Positions 25,520 to 34,551 of a stretch of 64,000 bases of DNA are shown here, piece by piece. A model generated the notes under the pieces. The model ran no database searches. It had not been told where the DNA came from and worked only from the letters and a program-made list of their open reading frames with translations. Made by a program: the position numbers and the translations under genes. This DNA comes from Yeosuana marina (GTDB lineage: Bacteria > Bacteroidota > Bacteroidia > Flavobacteriales > Flavobacteriaceae). The stretch spans positions 496,001 through 560,000 of the forward strand of contig NZ_JAAKGI010000003.1 in the NCBI RefSeq assembly GCF_011762485.1, in the 5' to 3' direction. How positions within the stretch are numbered: the first letter of the stretch is position 1; each line of letters opens with the position of its first letter.

Positions 25520-26140
25520 TGTAGCTAATTTAGCTTGATTAACTAGATCCACTAAATTTGTTACTTTTAGTTTTTTCATTAATCGCGCCTTATAAGTACT
25601 AACTGTTTTTTCATTAACATTTAGCTCTTTAGCAACTTCCTTGTTTTTCTTTCCAACACAAAGAAGCTTTAAAACTTCAGCTTCTCGCGTTGAAAGTTTT
25701 TTGTAAAATGAACCAGATCTGTTAATTTTCTTTCCAAGGTTTAACTCTTTATTGAGCTCATCGCTTAAATAAATATCACCTTCATTAACTTTTAAAATGG
25801 CTTCATTAATAGTAATAAGATTTACTGCTTTAGAAATATATCCTGCAGCGCCAGCTTTAATGGCATTGATGGCATATACTTCTTCTGGTTGTGCACTAAA
25901 AACAATGGTTTTAATACTTGGAAATTCTGTTTTTAAAACTCGCAAAACGGTAAGTCCATTAAGTTTAGGTAAATCAATTTCCGTTAAAATAATGTCAACA
26001 GGTGCTTTTTTAATAAAGTCGATAATGGCTTCACCATCATTTACACTACCCACAACTTGGATATTTGATGATGCTGAGAAGAGTAGCTCTAACCCTTTTC
26101 TAATAATTGGATGGTTGTCGGCTATTAATAATTTAATCAT
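25514..26140 (-). CDS. NarL/LuxR-type response regulator with Glu at the phosphoacceptor site
   Basis: A 208-residue regulator: a receiver domain (about 1-120) and a LuxR-type DNA-binding domain (about 143-205, STREAEVLKLLCVGKKNKEVAKEL, shown here as part of the HTH). In the receiver, the position that should be the phosphorylated Asp is Glu54 (ILTEIDLPKLNG). The acidic pair near the start reads ADNH rather than ADDH. The lysine of YISK is present. No histidine kinase is adjacent. A Glu here often mimics the phosphorylated state, so the protein may act without a kinase. It is convergent with dnaG. Confidence 0.9.
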   Translation of the reverse strand: MIKLLIADNHPIIRKGLELLFSASSNIQVVGSVNDGEAIIDFIKKAPVDIILTEIDLPKLNGLTVLRVLKTEFPSIKTIVFSAQPEEVYAINAIKAGAAGYISKAVNLITINEAILKVNEGDIYLSDELNKELNLGKKINRSGSFYKKLSTREAEVLKLLCVGKKNKEVAKELNVNEKTVSTYKARLMKKLKVTNLVDLVNQAKLATS

Positions 26141-26237
26141 AATAGTTGGTTTTTAAAATTGAGAGTGCTTAGGGAATATTAACATATAATTAAATTACAT
26201 GTTAATTTGGTAAATATATGAAAAAATGTAATATTTT

Positions 26238-27035
26238 TTACCTTTTTTGTAATAATTCAGCAGGTATTTCACAAATAGGGATAGGATTCATTTTATGCTT
26301 ATTAGCTTGATTATATCTTTTGTATATAATGAACACTTCTTTTTCTCTTCCAGAAAAGTCATCTTTTGTTTTTCCTTCTGCATCCATTTTCATAGCCCAT
26401 TCAAGTTCAGGATAGGAAGCCCCAATTTGATCTTCGTCGGTTCTGTCATCTCCCCAAAGCCCGTCAGTTGGGGCAGCTTCAATGATTTCTGAGTTGATAC
26501 CGAGATACTTAGCAATGGTGTAAACTTCGGTTTTTAATAAATCGGCAATAGGACTTAAATCAACTCCGCCATCACCATATTTTGTATAAAAACCAACACC
26601 AAAATCTTCTACTTTATTACCTGTTCCAGCAACTAAATACTTATTGATAGCTGCAAAATAATATAAGGTCGTCATACGCAATCTAGCTCTGGTATTTGCC
26701 AATGACATAAACCTGCTTTCCTCCTTAACAACAGGAGGTAAGGCGGCTATTAAGCTATCAAAAACGGGGGTTAAGTTTATTTGAGTAACGTAAACAGAGT
26801 CAAAATTCGCTTTCAACCAATCTATATGGTTTAAAGCACGACTCACTTGAGACTCCGCTTGATGTATTGGCATTTCTAAACAAAGTAGTGGTAAGCCTGT
26901 TTTAGCACAAAGAGCAGAGGTTACTGCAGAATCGATACCACCAGATACACCAATAACAAATCCATTCATGTTCGCTTTTGTAGCGTAATCTTTTAACCAA
27001 TTTACAATATAATCAACAACTTTTTCTGTTTGCAT
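26238..27035 (-). CDS. nadE: NAD+ synthetase (ammonia-dependent)
   Basis: Makes NAD+ from nicotinic acid adenine dinucleotide, ATP and ammonia. The 265-residue length, without a glutaminase domain, fits the ammonia-dependent type. The PP-loop SGGIDS is at residues 31-36. GTGNKVEDFGVGFYTKYGDGG (described in parts) near 137 and SPIADLLKTEVY near 160 are substrate and metal segments. It is divergent from gldB, the usual flavobacterial arrangement, and both have -7 boxes between them. Confidence 0.94.
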   Translation of the reverse strand: MQTEKVVDYIVNWLKDYATKANMNGFVIGVSGGIDSAVTSALCAKTGLPLLCLEMPIHQAESQVSRALNHIDWLKANFDSVYVTQINLTPVFDSLIAALPPVVKEESRFMSLANTRARLRMTTLYYFAAINKYLVAGTGNKVEDFGVGFYTKYGDGGVDLSPIADLLKTEVYTIAKYLGINSEIIEAAPTDGLWGDDRTDEDQIGASYPELEWAMKMDAEGKTKDDFSGREKEVFIIYKRYNQANKHKMNPIPICEIPAELLQKR

Positions 27036-27062
27036 TTTGAACGGATTTAAATCAAAGAATAG

Positions 27063-27070
27063 TACATTTG
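27063..27070 (+). promoter_or_regulatory. Promoter -7 element (TACATTTG) for gldB-gldC
   Basis: TACATTTG matches TAnnTTTG. A TTG at 27037-27039 lies 23 bases upstream, at the edge of the normal -33 spacing. The predicted leader before gldB (27129) is about 50 bases. Confidence 0.55.
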
Positions 27071-27075
27071 CAAAA

Positions 27076-27083
27076 CAAAAATA
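27076..27083 (-). promoter_or_regulatory. Promoter -7 element (TATTTTTG) for nadE
   Basis: On the minus strand the sequence is TATTTTTG, an exact consensus match, 40 bases before the nadE start codon. It lies only five bases from the divergent gldB -7 box, so the two promoters overlap head to head. Confidence 0.5.
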
Positions 27084-27128
27084 AGGGAATCACTCAATTA
27101 ATAAAAATTTAGACCGTTTAACTTTTAT

Positions 27129-28091
27129 ATGAAAAATATTTTTTTGCTTTTATGTACTTTAACTTTGGTTGTTTCTTGCAAAAAGGATAGCAAATTAGAA
27201 GGAGAAATTTCAAAAATCCCTATACAAGTTAATATTGAAAGGTTTGATAAGCTTTTTTCAGAAGCGTCTTTAAAAGATTTGCCTAAACTTAAAAAGGATT
27301 ACCCTTTTATGTTTTCTAAAAAGTATGCAGATTCTTTTTGGGTAGCACGAATGAAGGATACTTTACAAATTGAATTATCTAAGGAAGTAGAAAAAGCATA
27401 TCCAAATTTTAATACGCCAAAGGCTGAAATAGAATCGCTGTTTCAACATATTAAGTATTATTTTCCTGAATTTAGAGCTCCTAGAATTATCACGACAACC
27501 TCATTTGTAGATTATAGAAATAGAATTATTGTAACTGATACGATTGCTTTAATTTCGATAGATAATTATTTAGGAAGTGATCATAAGTTTTATCAAGGCA
27601 TCCAAAAATATATTAGAGAAGATTTTAATACCGAGCATATTGTTGTGGATTTAGCTAGAGAGTATGCAAAGAAATATATTTATCAGAAGCCAAACGAAAC
27701 GTTGCTTGATGAAATGATTTACTTCGGCAAGCAATTATATTTTGAAGACAAGGTCATTCCTTTTAAAACCGATGCGGAGCGCATAAGCTACACTAAAGAG
27801 CAGTTAGATTGGGCTCATGCCAATGAAAGCTATATTTGGAGGTATTTTGTAGAACATGAACTGCTATTTAGCACAGACTCTAAATTACCTAGTAGGTTTA
27901 TAAATCCGGCACCTTTTACAAAGTTTTATTTAGAAGAAATAGATAGTGAGTCTCCTGGTAGATTAGGGCAATATATAGGTTGGCAAATAGTTAGGGCTTA
28001 TATGGCAAATAACGATGTGTCTCTAAAAGATATGCTCATAACATCTCCAGAAGAAATTTTTAATAATTCAAAGTTTAAACCAAGAAAGTAA
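27129..28091 (+). CDS. gldB: Gliding motility lipoprotein GldB
   Basis: A 320-residue lipoprotein with a lipobox at LVVSC (Cys 17). The body matches GldB as I know it: IPIQVNIERFDKLF after the lipobox, KKDYPFMFSKKYADSFW near 60, and a C-terminal half with GRLGQYIGWQIVRAYM. GldB is essential for gliding in Flavobacterium johnsoniae and affects the type IX secretion machinery; its molecular activity is unknown. The stop overlaps the gldC start (TAATG), so the two are coupled. Confidence 0.92.
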   Translation: MKNIFLLLCTLTLVVSCKKDSKLEGEISKIPIQVNIERFDKLFSEASLKDLPKLKKDYPFMFSKKYADSFWVARMKDTLQIELSKEVEKAYPNFNTPKAEIESLFQHIKYYFPEFRAPRIITTTSFVDYRNRIIVTDTIALISIDNYLGSDHKFYQGIQKYIREDFNTEHIVVDLAREYAKKYIYQKPNETLLDEMIYFGKQLYFEDKVIPFKTDAERISYTKEQLDWAHANESYIWRYFVEHELLFSTDSKLPSRFINPAPFTKFYLEEIDSESPGRLGQYIGWQIVRAYMANNDVSLKDMLITSPEEIFNNSKFKPRK

Positions 28092-28426
28092 TGTCTGAAA
28101 AACAATCTAAAATTGAGTTAAAAGTTAAACTTGATGAGAATAGAGTTCCTGAGAAATTATATTGGACAGCTCAAGATGGTGGAATAACGAACGAAGAAGC
28201 CAAAGCTATGATGCTATCTGTTTGGGATGCCAAAGCTCAAGAAACCTTACGTATAGATTTATGGACTAAAGACATGCCTGTTGATGAGATGAAAGTCTTT
28301 TTTCATCAAACCTTAGTAGCCATGAGTAATACATTTCATAAAGCAACGCAGGACGAAAAAATGACAGCAACCATGAAAGATTTTTGTGATTATTTTGCTG
28401 AAAAATTAGAATTAAAGAAGCAGTAA
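28091..28426 (+). CDS. gldC: Gliding motility protein GldC
   Basis: A 111-residue cytoplasmic protein, always next to gldB in gliding Bacteroidetes. It has the typical segments LDENRVPEKLYWTAQDGG, then LRIDLWTKDMPVDEMK, and an end rich in charged residues. In F. johnsoniae loss of GldC reduces but does not abolish gliding. The start overlaps the gldB stop by one base. No known catalytic motif. Confidence 0.93.
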   Translation: MSEKQSKIELKVKLDENRVPEKLYWTAQDGGITNEEAKAMMLSVWDAKAQETLRIDLWTKDMPVDEMKVFFHQTLVAMSNTFHKATQDEKMTATMKDFCDYFAEKLELKKQ

Positions 28427-28448
28427 TATCTGATTCTTTTATGGATGA

Positions 28449-29270
28449 TTATTTTTCATATAAAAACATCCAATCATAAATAGTCATATTAAAAGCATCA
28501 TATGCGCTGCTTTCCTCTCCCATACCACTACTATTGTATGTTCTGCTCCAGGAGTCATGTCCAACACCAGGATATATGGTCAGTTTTGCTGGGGTAATAG
28601 GGTTAGCTACATTAATAGCATTTATCATATTAATAGACTGGTTTTGCGAAACCGTAGTATCATTATCTCCATGGAATGCCCACACAGGAATGGTAGTATA
28701 TTGGTCCCCAGAATTTGTGTTTCCGCCACCAGCAATAGGCACAATAGCTGCCGCATACGCATCAGAGCCATATTTAGAAATATAGCTAAAGCATCCAAAA
28801 CCACCTAAGCTAAGCCCTGTGATATAGATGCGATTCGTATTAATATTATAATTGGCTATTAAATATGTTATAAAACTATGAATATCATCGGCGTTCCAAT
28901 TTCCAGATGCCAATTGCGGCGAAGCAACAATCATAGGATATTTAGGTGACCATTCTTTTCGTTCGATTAATTTTGGCGGACCGTTAGCTAAGACTTTGTT
29001 TAAAATATCTGGGCTTGTTTGACTGTTACCTCTTTCTCCCGAACCATGTAAAAAAACGAGTAAAGGATATTCAATCGTACTATTTTCATAATTACTGGGA
29101 GTATAGATATAATATCCAAAAACAGCATCTGTAGTTGTAAGTGGATTCGCTTTTTGTACCCCACCTGTGTCTTTGGGCAAAGATTCTAAATCATTAAGGC
29201 TTATATCATCTTTATTACAGCTCAAAAATAAAAATAGGAATGGTACGGTTAAATAAATAACATTTTTCAT
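28449..29270 (-). CDS. Lipoprotein alpha/beta-hydrolase (esterase / PHB-depolymerase-like)
   Basis: A 273-residue lipoprotein with the lipobox LFLSC (Cys 18). It is an alpha/beta hydrolase: oxyanion region LLVFLHGSGERGN near 68, nucleophile elbow GLSLGG (in YITGLSLGGFGCFSY) near 150, acid Asp probably in FHGDNDTTVSQ near 195, and His in GVGHDSWSRTY near 240. The type occurs in feruloyl or acetylxylan esterases and PHB depolymerases, and often in polysaccharide use; no such genes are adjacent. Substrate unknown. It is convergent with gldC with only 22 bases between the stops. Confidence 0.87.
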   Translation of the reverse strand: MKNVIYLTVPFLFLFLSCNKDDISLNDLESLPKDTGGVQKANPLTTTDAVFGYYIYTPSNYENSTIEYPLLVFLHGSGERGNSQTSPDILNKVLANGPPKLIERKEWSPKYPMIVASPQLASGNWNADDIHSFITYLIANYNINTNRIYITGLSLGGFGCFSYISKYGSDAYAAAIVPIAGGGNTNSGDQYTTIPVWAFHGDNDTTVSQNQSINMINAINVANPITPAKLTIYPGVGHDSWSRTYNSSGMGEESSAYDAFNMTIYDWMFLYEK

Positions 29271-29397
29271 AAGTAGGTTTTTAGGGTCGAACTAATATAC
29301 GCTATAAATATTAATTTAGATGCTAAACCCAAAAGACTACATATGAAGGGCTATTAAATTTATCTTTTTAAGCCTTTTTCTTTCGTATAAAAATCAA

Positions 29398-30318
29398 TTA
29401 ATGTGTTATATAAATTAATGAAAAAATAGATATAAATATCCATAAAGAGAGTGCCAACACTATGGGTTTTGCGCCTGTTTTCTTTAAGTCTTTAATTGAA
29501 ATTGTAGAGCCAACAAGAAATAATGTTAGGACCAATAATCGTTTAGACATTAAAACAATAACACTTGTTATTGTTATGGGTAGTAAATGGTAGCTGTTTA
29601 TTAGTATAGCGATAATAAAGAATACAATAAAGTAAGGGATTTTAATTTTTTCACCTTTTGTTTTAAAAAGAAACATTGAAAAAATAGACAACGGTATAAT
29701 CCATAAGGTTCTTGAAAGCTTTACGGTGGTCGCAATTCTGAGTGCTTCATCGCCATAGCCTAGAGCAGCTCCTACAACAGAACTTGTGTCGTGTATAGCA
29801 ACTGCACACCAAAGTCCAAATTGATGCTGACTTAATTGTAACCAATGACCAATAACGGGAAACACGAATAATGCGATGGAGTTTAACAGAAAAATAATAC
29901 CTAATGCAATACTAATAATTTTGCTTTTTGCTTTTATTACAGGAGAGATTGCTGCGATAGCACTACCACCGCATATGGAGGTTCCTGAGATAATGAGATG
30001 CCCTAATTTTAAATCCATTTTTAATAGCCTAGTTAGAATTAAACCAAGACTTACGGTTAAAATAATAGAGCTTGATGTTAAAACAAAGCTTCCTTTACTT
30101 GTATCAAAAGTTTCTTTAATTAGCATACCAAAACCTAAACCTATTACAGAAATTTTTAAAAAATAGTGAATAGCCTTATGACTATATGCTTGAAATGGAT
30201 TTTTAAAAATCACTGTAAATATAAAACCAAGAAGTAAAGCAGTTGGACTATTAATTAACCCGAGAAGCGCGGTAATGGCTATAATAAAGTAAATTGCTTT
30301 TACCAGTATACTGTTCAT
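29398..30318 (-). CDS. YeiH-family (UPF0324) putative sulfate exporter
   Basis: A 306-residue inner-membrane protein with about nine to ten hydrophobic segments. Family features are GTSICGGSAIAAISPVIKAK near 112-131 and CAVAIHDTSSVVGAALGYG near 170. YeiH-type proteins are annotated as sulfate exporters, with thin experimental support. The gene follows a LysR regulator in the same direction by 74 bases and has its own -7 box and a palindrome upstream, so it is probably the regulator's target. Confidence 0.88.
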   Translation of the reverse strand: MNSILVKAIYFIIAITALLGLINSPTALLLGFIFTVIFKNPFQAYSHKAIHYFLKISVIGLGFGMLIKETFDTSKGSFVLTSSSIILTVSLGLILTRLLKMDLKLGHLIISGTSICGGSAIAAISPVIKAKSKIISIALGIIFLLNSIALFVFPVIGHWLQLSQHQFGLWCAVAIHDTSSVVGAALGYGDEALRIATTVKLSRTLWIIPLSIFSMFLFKTKGEKIKIPYFIVFFIIAILINSYHLLPITITSVIVLMSKRLLVLTLFLVGSTISIKDLKKTGAKPIVLALSLWIFISIFSLIYITH

Positions 30319-30337
30319 GTCATGTAATTTGATGACA

Positions 30338-30345
30338 CAAAAATA
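30338..30345 (-). promoter_or_regulatory. Promoter -7 element (TATTTTTG) for the yeiH-like gene
   Basis: On the minus strand the sequence is TATTTTTG, an exact match to TAnnTTTG, ending 19 bases before the start codon at 30318. The predicted transcription start is near 30332. Confidence 0.55.
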
Positions 30346-30387
30346 CAGTTAGAATATAATCTTTAAGAGAATTAATATTCTATTTGA

Positions 30388-30404
30388 TATAACTAAAAGT
30401 TATA
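30388..30404 (-). promoter_or_regulatory. Palindrome TATAACT-N3-AGTTATA, candidate LysR operator
   Basis: A perfect 7-3-7 inverted repeat containing the LysR T-N11-A core (T 30390, A 30402). Its centre is about 64 bases upstream of the predicted yeiH-like transcription start, the usual place of a LysR recognition site. It overlaps the last codons of the LysR gene. There is no T-run, so it is not a terminator. Confidence 0.5.
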
Positions 30405-31277
30405 GTTATTTCTAACATAAGTTTCAAAATAGTCCATAAGATTAGATTGATAACCCGTTCTAGACACAAAATAGAACCACCTTTCAATAGTTAAATCTTT
30501 AATATCTATGATTTTAAGCTTGTTGTTGATTAAATCTTCGCGAACAGCACTAATGGAGACAAGTGCATAATTATCAGAGTAATAGAGGTAATTTTTAATA
30601 GCTTCAGTGCTGTTAAGAGTAACGACAGTGTTGAGTTTTTTTATGTTGTTAGTACTCAAAAAATCATGAATAATTTCTCTAGTTCCAGATCCAATTTCTC
30701 TTTCAATAATTGGGATTTCATGCAAGGTCTTAATGTTAATGATCCCTTTTTTAAAGGCTTCATTTTTTGCGTTTGTTACAAGAACAATTTCATCTTTAAT
30801 AAATTTCTTAAATTGTAATTTCCGGTTTGTATTTCTACCTTCAATAATGCCAAAATCTAATTGTTGATTTAAGATGAGGTCCTCTATATCTTCTGTGTTT
30901 TCGCTTATAACTTTAAAGTTAGTTTGTGGAAATTGTATTCTAAACTTCGCCAATATTTTTGGTATAATATAGCTAGCAATCGTTGTACTTACTCCAAAAC
31001 TTATAAGACTTGGAAATTTTGCATGTTTATTTATAAAATGATTCTCTAGGTCAGAATAAAGATCTAAAATTTTATTAGCATAAATTAAAAATGCTTTACC
31101 ATCATCTGTTAATTCAATAGAATTTCTTTTTCTTAAGAAAAACGTAGTTTTATAGTCGTTTTCTAAGTTTCTAATTGATTTTGAAATGGCTGGTTGTGAT
31201 ATAAATAGTTGTTCTGCAGCTTTTGTAAAACTAGAATGATATGCAACTGTTTTAAATATGTGTAGTTTAGTTTTCAT
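30393..31277 (-). CDS. LysR-family transcriptional regulator
   Basis: A 294-residue regulator with an N-terminal winged helix-turn-helix (about 1-60: FKTVAYHSSFTKAAEQLF then SQPAISKSIRNLE) and a C-terminal periplasmic-binding-like effector domain (about 90-290). CysB/CbbR-like members often control sulfur or related genes. Together with the YeiH-like gene downstream in the same direction, this suggests a role in sulfur-compound export. The effector is unknown. Confidence 0.9.
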   Translation of the reverse strand: MKTKLHIFKTVAYHSSFTKAAEQLFISQPAISKSIRNLENDYKTTFFLRKRNSIELTDDGKAFLIYANKILDLYSDLENHFINKHAKFPSLISFGVSTTIASYIIPKILAKFRIQFPQTNFKVISENTEDIEDLILNQQLDFGIIEGRNTNRKLQFKKFIKDEIVLVTNAKNEAFKKGIINIKTLHEIPIIEREIGSGTREIIHDFLSTNNIKKLNTVVTLNSTEAIKNYLYYSDNYALVSISAVREDLINNKLKIIDIKDLTIERWFYFVSRTGYQSNLMDYFETYVRNNYNF

Positions 31278-31348
31278 TAGCTTGTAAACTGTAATCTCTC
31301 AACCGTGAGAATCTGTAGGTAAATTTAAAGATTTAAAACTTATACTAG

Positions 31349-32626
31349 CTACCATTCATTGATTCTATTCGAATCTAATTTTATAAAAATAAAGATTAAA
31401 ATAGTGAAGCCCCAAAGGCCTGATCCTCCATAACTAAATAGAGGTAACGGAATACCAATAGTAGGGATTAAGCCCATAACCATGCCAATGTTAATCATAA
31501 AATGCATAAAAATTATGGCAGCCACAGCATATCCATAAGCGCGACTAAATTGTGATTTTTGTAATTCTGCTAAATGAAGAATTCTAATCAGTAATAAAAC
31601 AAAAAGAATTACGACTGCAGCGCTACCAAGAAAACCCCATTCTTCGCCAACGGTGCTAAAAATATAGTCTGTGTGTTGTTCTGGTACAAATTTACCAGTG
31701 GTTCGAGTACCTTCTAAAAATCCTTTCCCAGTTAAACCGCCAGAACTTATAGCCTTTTCAGATTCGTTAAGATTATAAGCAAAGGTTTTTTTCATTCTTT
31801 CAAGTTTTGCAGGGTCTTGTTCAAGTCGTAACCAAAGACTTATGCGATCTTGTTGATGCGGTTGTAATACATGTTGATAAAAGAATCCAATACCAGAGGA
31901 AAGAACAATACAAGCAATTAAAATTAGTAATGGTTTAAAAATTGTAGGCTTCTTTTTTGTAAAAAAATAATTTCCAAAAATTAGTACTGCAGCAATAATA
32001 GACGTATACACAACTCCAAGTTTTAAAGCACAAACCGCAAGAATTACGGTTGCTATACCAATAGTTAAATAAATTTTTGGTAAACCTTCTCTATATAATA
32101 CAAAAAAGAAAGCAGCGTAAACAATAGTACTTCCAGCATCATTTTGTAGTAAAACTAACAAAGCTGGTATGCAAAAGATAATGAAACTTTGTATTTGATC
32201 TTTAAATTTAGTAATGTCTGTATTTAAGTCGCTTATATATTTGGCAACAGCTAGGGCTGTAGCAGTTTTAGCAAACTCACTAGGTTGAATCGTCATGCCG
32301 CCTATAGCGTACCAAGATGTGGCTCCATTAACATTTTTACCAAATACAAAAAGGCCAACAAGAGAAAGCATGGAAATTAAGTATATAATACTGGAAAAGC
32401 GTTCATAAAATTTGGCATCTATTGATAAGATGATAATAATTAAACCAAATGTTAAAAATATGAACATCAATTGTTTTCCAAAAGGTTCAGAAAGATTAAA
32501 ATAATCTAGAGTTTCTCCAGAATGAGAGGCAGATAAAATATTTAGCCAGCCAAAACCAACTAATAGAAGGAAAATGATAATTGTAATCCAATCAAATTTA
32601 AAATATCTGTGTGTATCTCTATTCAT
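31349..32626 (-). CDS. rodA: Rod-shape determining protein RodA (SEDS glycosyltransferase)
   Basis: A peptidoglycan glycosyltransferase of the elongasome, 425 residues with about ten membrane segments. Family segments include GATSWYAIGGMTIQPSEFAK near 110, QNDAGSTIVY near 160, PEQHTDYIFSTVGEEWGFLG near 315, and the C-terminal PLPLFSYGGSGLWG near 393. Its first base overlaps the last base of the PBP2 stop. RodA polymerises glycan strands and PBP2 cross-links them, so the pairing is functional. Confidence 0.95.
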   Translation of the reverse strand: MNRDTHRYFKFDWITIIIFLLLVGFGWLNILSASHSGETLDYFNLSEPFGKQLMFIFLTFGLIIIILSIDAKFYERFSSIIYLISMLSLVGLFVFGKNVNGATSWYAIGGMTIQPSEFAKTATALAVAKYISDLNTDITKFKDQIQSFIIFCIPALLVLLQNDAGSTIVYAAFFFVLYREGLPKIYLTIGIATVILAVCALKLGVVYTSIIAAVLIFGNYFFTKKKPTIFKPLLILIACIVLSSGIGFFYQHVLQPHQQDRISLWLRLEQDPAKLERMKKTFAYNLNESEKAISSGGLTGKGFLEGTRTTGKFVPEQHTDYIFSTVGEEWGFLGSAAVVILFVLLLIRILHLAELQKSQFSRAYGYAVAAIIFMHFMINIGMVMGLIPTIGIPLPLFSYGGSGLWGFTILIFIFIKLDSNRINEW

Positions 32627-34551
32627 TAATCAGACAGGTTTGAAATTTTTGATTTTATGGATTTATCAATAGGAGTAACCTGTAGTGTTGTTTCTCCATT
32701 TATTTTGAATGGTTTTCCTGAATAAGGTTTGGCATATTCGTCTTCTAAACTATGACTTAAAATCCAGTCTTCCAAGTCTGTTCTAGTAATATGACCTTTA
32801 ATATATTTTTCAATCATTAAACTAGCAATTTTACCTGCAAACCTACTTCCCCAATAACCGTTTTCAACAAATACAGCAATGGCTATTTTAGGATTGTCTT
32901 TTGGAGCAAATGCTACAAAGATAGAATGATCTGTTAACTGAGTTTTAACCCCATCTATTTTAGTGTAGTTTTCTGCAGTACCTGTTTTTCCGCAGATGTC
33001 TATTCCAGGGACTCTTAAGTAGGTAGCAGTTCCTTTATTATATACATCGAACATTCCTTGAACAACGGGTTCAAAATTTTCTTTGTCTATAGTAGTGTAT
33101 TTGGGAGTTGTATAATTTTCATCAATAGTATCGCCTTCAATATTTTTAATGATGTGCGGCGTGTAAAAGTAGCCTCTATTTCCAATAGCAGCCACCATAT
33201 TAGCCAATTGAATCGGTGTAGCTAAAACTTCACCTTGCCCAATAGCATTTGATATGTTGTAGGTAGAAGACCATCTGCCTTTTCCATACCATTTATCATA
33301 AAAAGCCCCATCTGGAATGTAGCCTTTGCTTCCTATTTTTAAATCATATCCCAAATAGTTTCCAAGACCAAAACTTTTTATGTGATTACTCCAAACGTTC
33401 ATTCCTTTTGCAGGATCATCATATTTTTCAATAATTCGTCTGTAAACATTACAAAAGTATGAGTTGCAAGATTGTGCAATACCATCATTCATGCTTAATG
33501 GACTGGGATGGCTATGACATCCTGTTAATCTTCGGCCATTGTAATAATATCCCATTCTACAACTAAATTTATCGTCGGTTGTAACAACGCCTTCCTGCAG
33601 TCCAACAAGCGCATTAAGAACTTTAAAAGGTGAGCCTGGAGGATATTGTGCCAATAAACTTCTGTCGTACAGAGGTTTTGAAATGGTGTCGTAATGCATT
33701 TTTGTATAGTTCTTAGACCTATTTCTGCCGACTAATAAATTTGGATTATAACTGGGGGCTGAAACCATGGCTAATATTTCACCAGAGCTTGGCTCGATAG
33801 CAATGATGCCTCCTCGTTTATGCTTCATTAGTAGTTCTCCAAATTCTTGCAATTTAGAATCAATACTTATGGTTATATCTTTACCGGGTTCAGGTAAGGT
33901 ATCATAAACACCATCTTTATAGGGGCCAATATCTCTGTTAAACCGGTCTTTCTGTATAAATTTAACACCTTTTTTTCCGCGTAAAATATCTTCATAAGAT
34001 GCTTCTACACCTTGTTTTCCAATAAGGTCACCCATTTTATAATAGGGGTGCTCTTTTATTATAGCATTATTTACTTCTCCTAAATCTCCTAAAACATTGG
34101 CTCCAATAGTAGTTTGGTAAAGACGAAGAGATCGTTTTTGAATATAAAACCCTTCAAACTTTCTCATTTTTTCTTGTAAAACAGCGTAATCTTCTTTAGA
34201 TAGATGTGCAATAAAAACAGAAGGCAGCCAAGGTGAATAATGATACGCTTTTTGATAAATATCTTTAAAACGATTTTTATCAATTTTTAATAATGAGCAA
34301 AACTCAAGTGTATCTAAAGGTTTGACTTCTCTTGGAATAAACATCACATCATACGATGGCTGGTTGGCAACCAGAAGTTCACCATTTCGGTCATATACAA
34401 AACCACGTTTTGGGTAGTCGTATACTTTTTTTATGGCATTATCTTCAAATAAATTATGGTTTTGAGCTGTATATACCTGAAGATAAAATAGTCTAAAAAT
34501 AAATATAAGACCAACAATAGTAATAGATGCAAAGAGTAAAATTTTTCTCAT
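32626..34551 (-). CDS. mrdA: Penicillin-binding protein 2 (elongasome transpeptidase)
   Basis: A class B PBP of 641 residues with one N-terminal membrane anchor (about 5-23), a dimerisation domain (about 45-210) and a transpeptidase domain (about 245-590). Active-site motifs are SPFK (SxxK, in YPPGSPFKVLNA near 306), SCN (in AQSCNSYFCN near 355) and KTG (in CGKTGTAENY near 513). It overlaps mreD by four bases and rodA by one. The symbol follows E. coli usage. Confidence 0.95.
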   Translation of the reverse strand: MRKILLFASITIVGLIFIFRLFYLQVYTAQNHNLFEDNAIKKVYDYPKRGFVYDRNGELLVANQPSYDVMFIPREVKPLDTLEFCSLLKIDKNRFKDIYQKAYHYSPWLPSVFIAHLSKEDYAVLQEKMRKFEGFYIQKRSLRLYQTTIGANVLGDLGEVNNAIIKEHPYYKMGDLIGKQGVEASYEDILRGKKGVKFIQKDRFNRDIGPYKDGVYDTLPEPGKDITISIDSKLQEFGELLMKHKRGGIIAIEPSSGEILAMVSAPSYNPNLLVGRNRSKNYTKMHYDTISKPLYDRSLLAQYPPGSPFKVLNALVGLQEGVVTTDDKFSCRMGYYYNGRRLTGCHSHPSPLSMNDGIAQSCNSYFCNVYRRIIEKYDDPAKGMNVWSNHIKSFGLGNYLGYDLKIGSKGYIPDGAFYDKWYGKGRWSSTYNISNAIGQGEVLATPIQLANMVAAIGNRGYFYTPHIIKNIEGDTIDENYTTPKYTTIDKENFEPVVQGMFDVYNKGTATYLRVPGIDICGKTGTAENYTKIDGVKTQLTDHSIFVAFAPKDNPKIAIAVFVENGYWGSRFAGKIASLMIEKYIKGHITRTDLEDWILSHSLEDEYAKPYSGKPFKINGETTLQVTPIDKSIKSKISNLSD

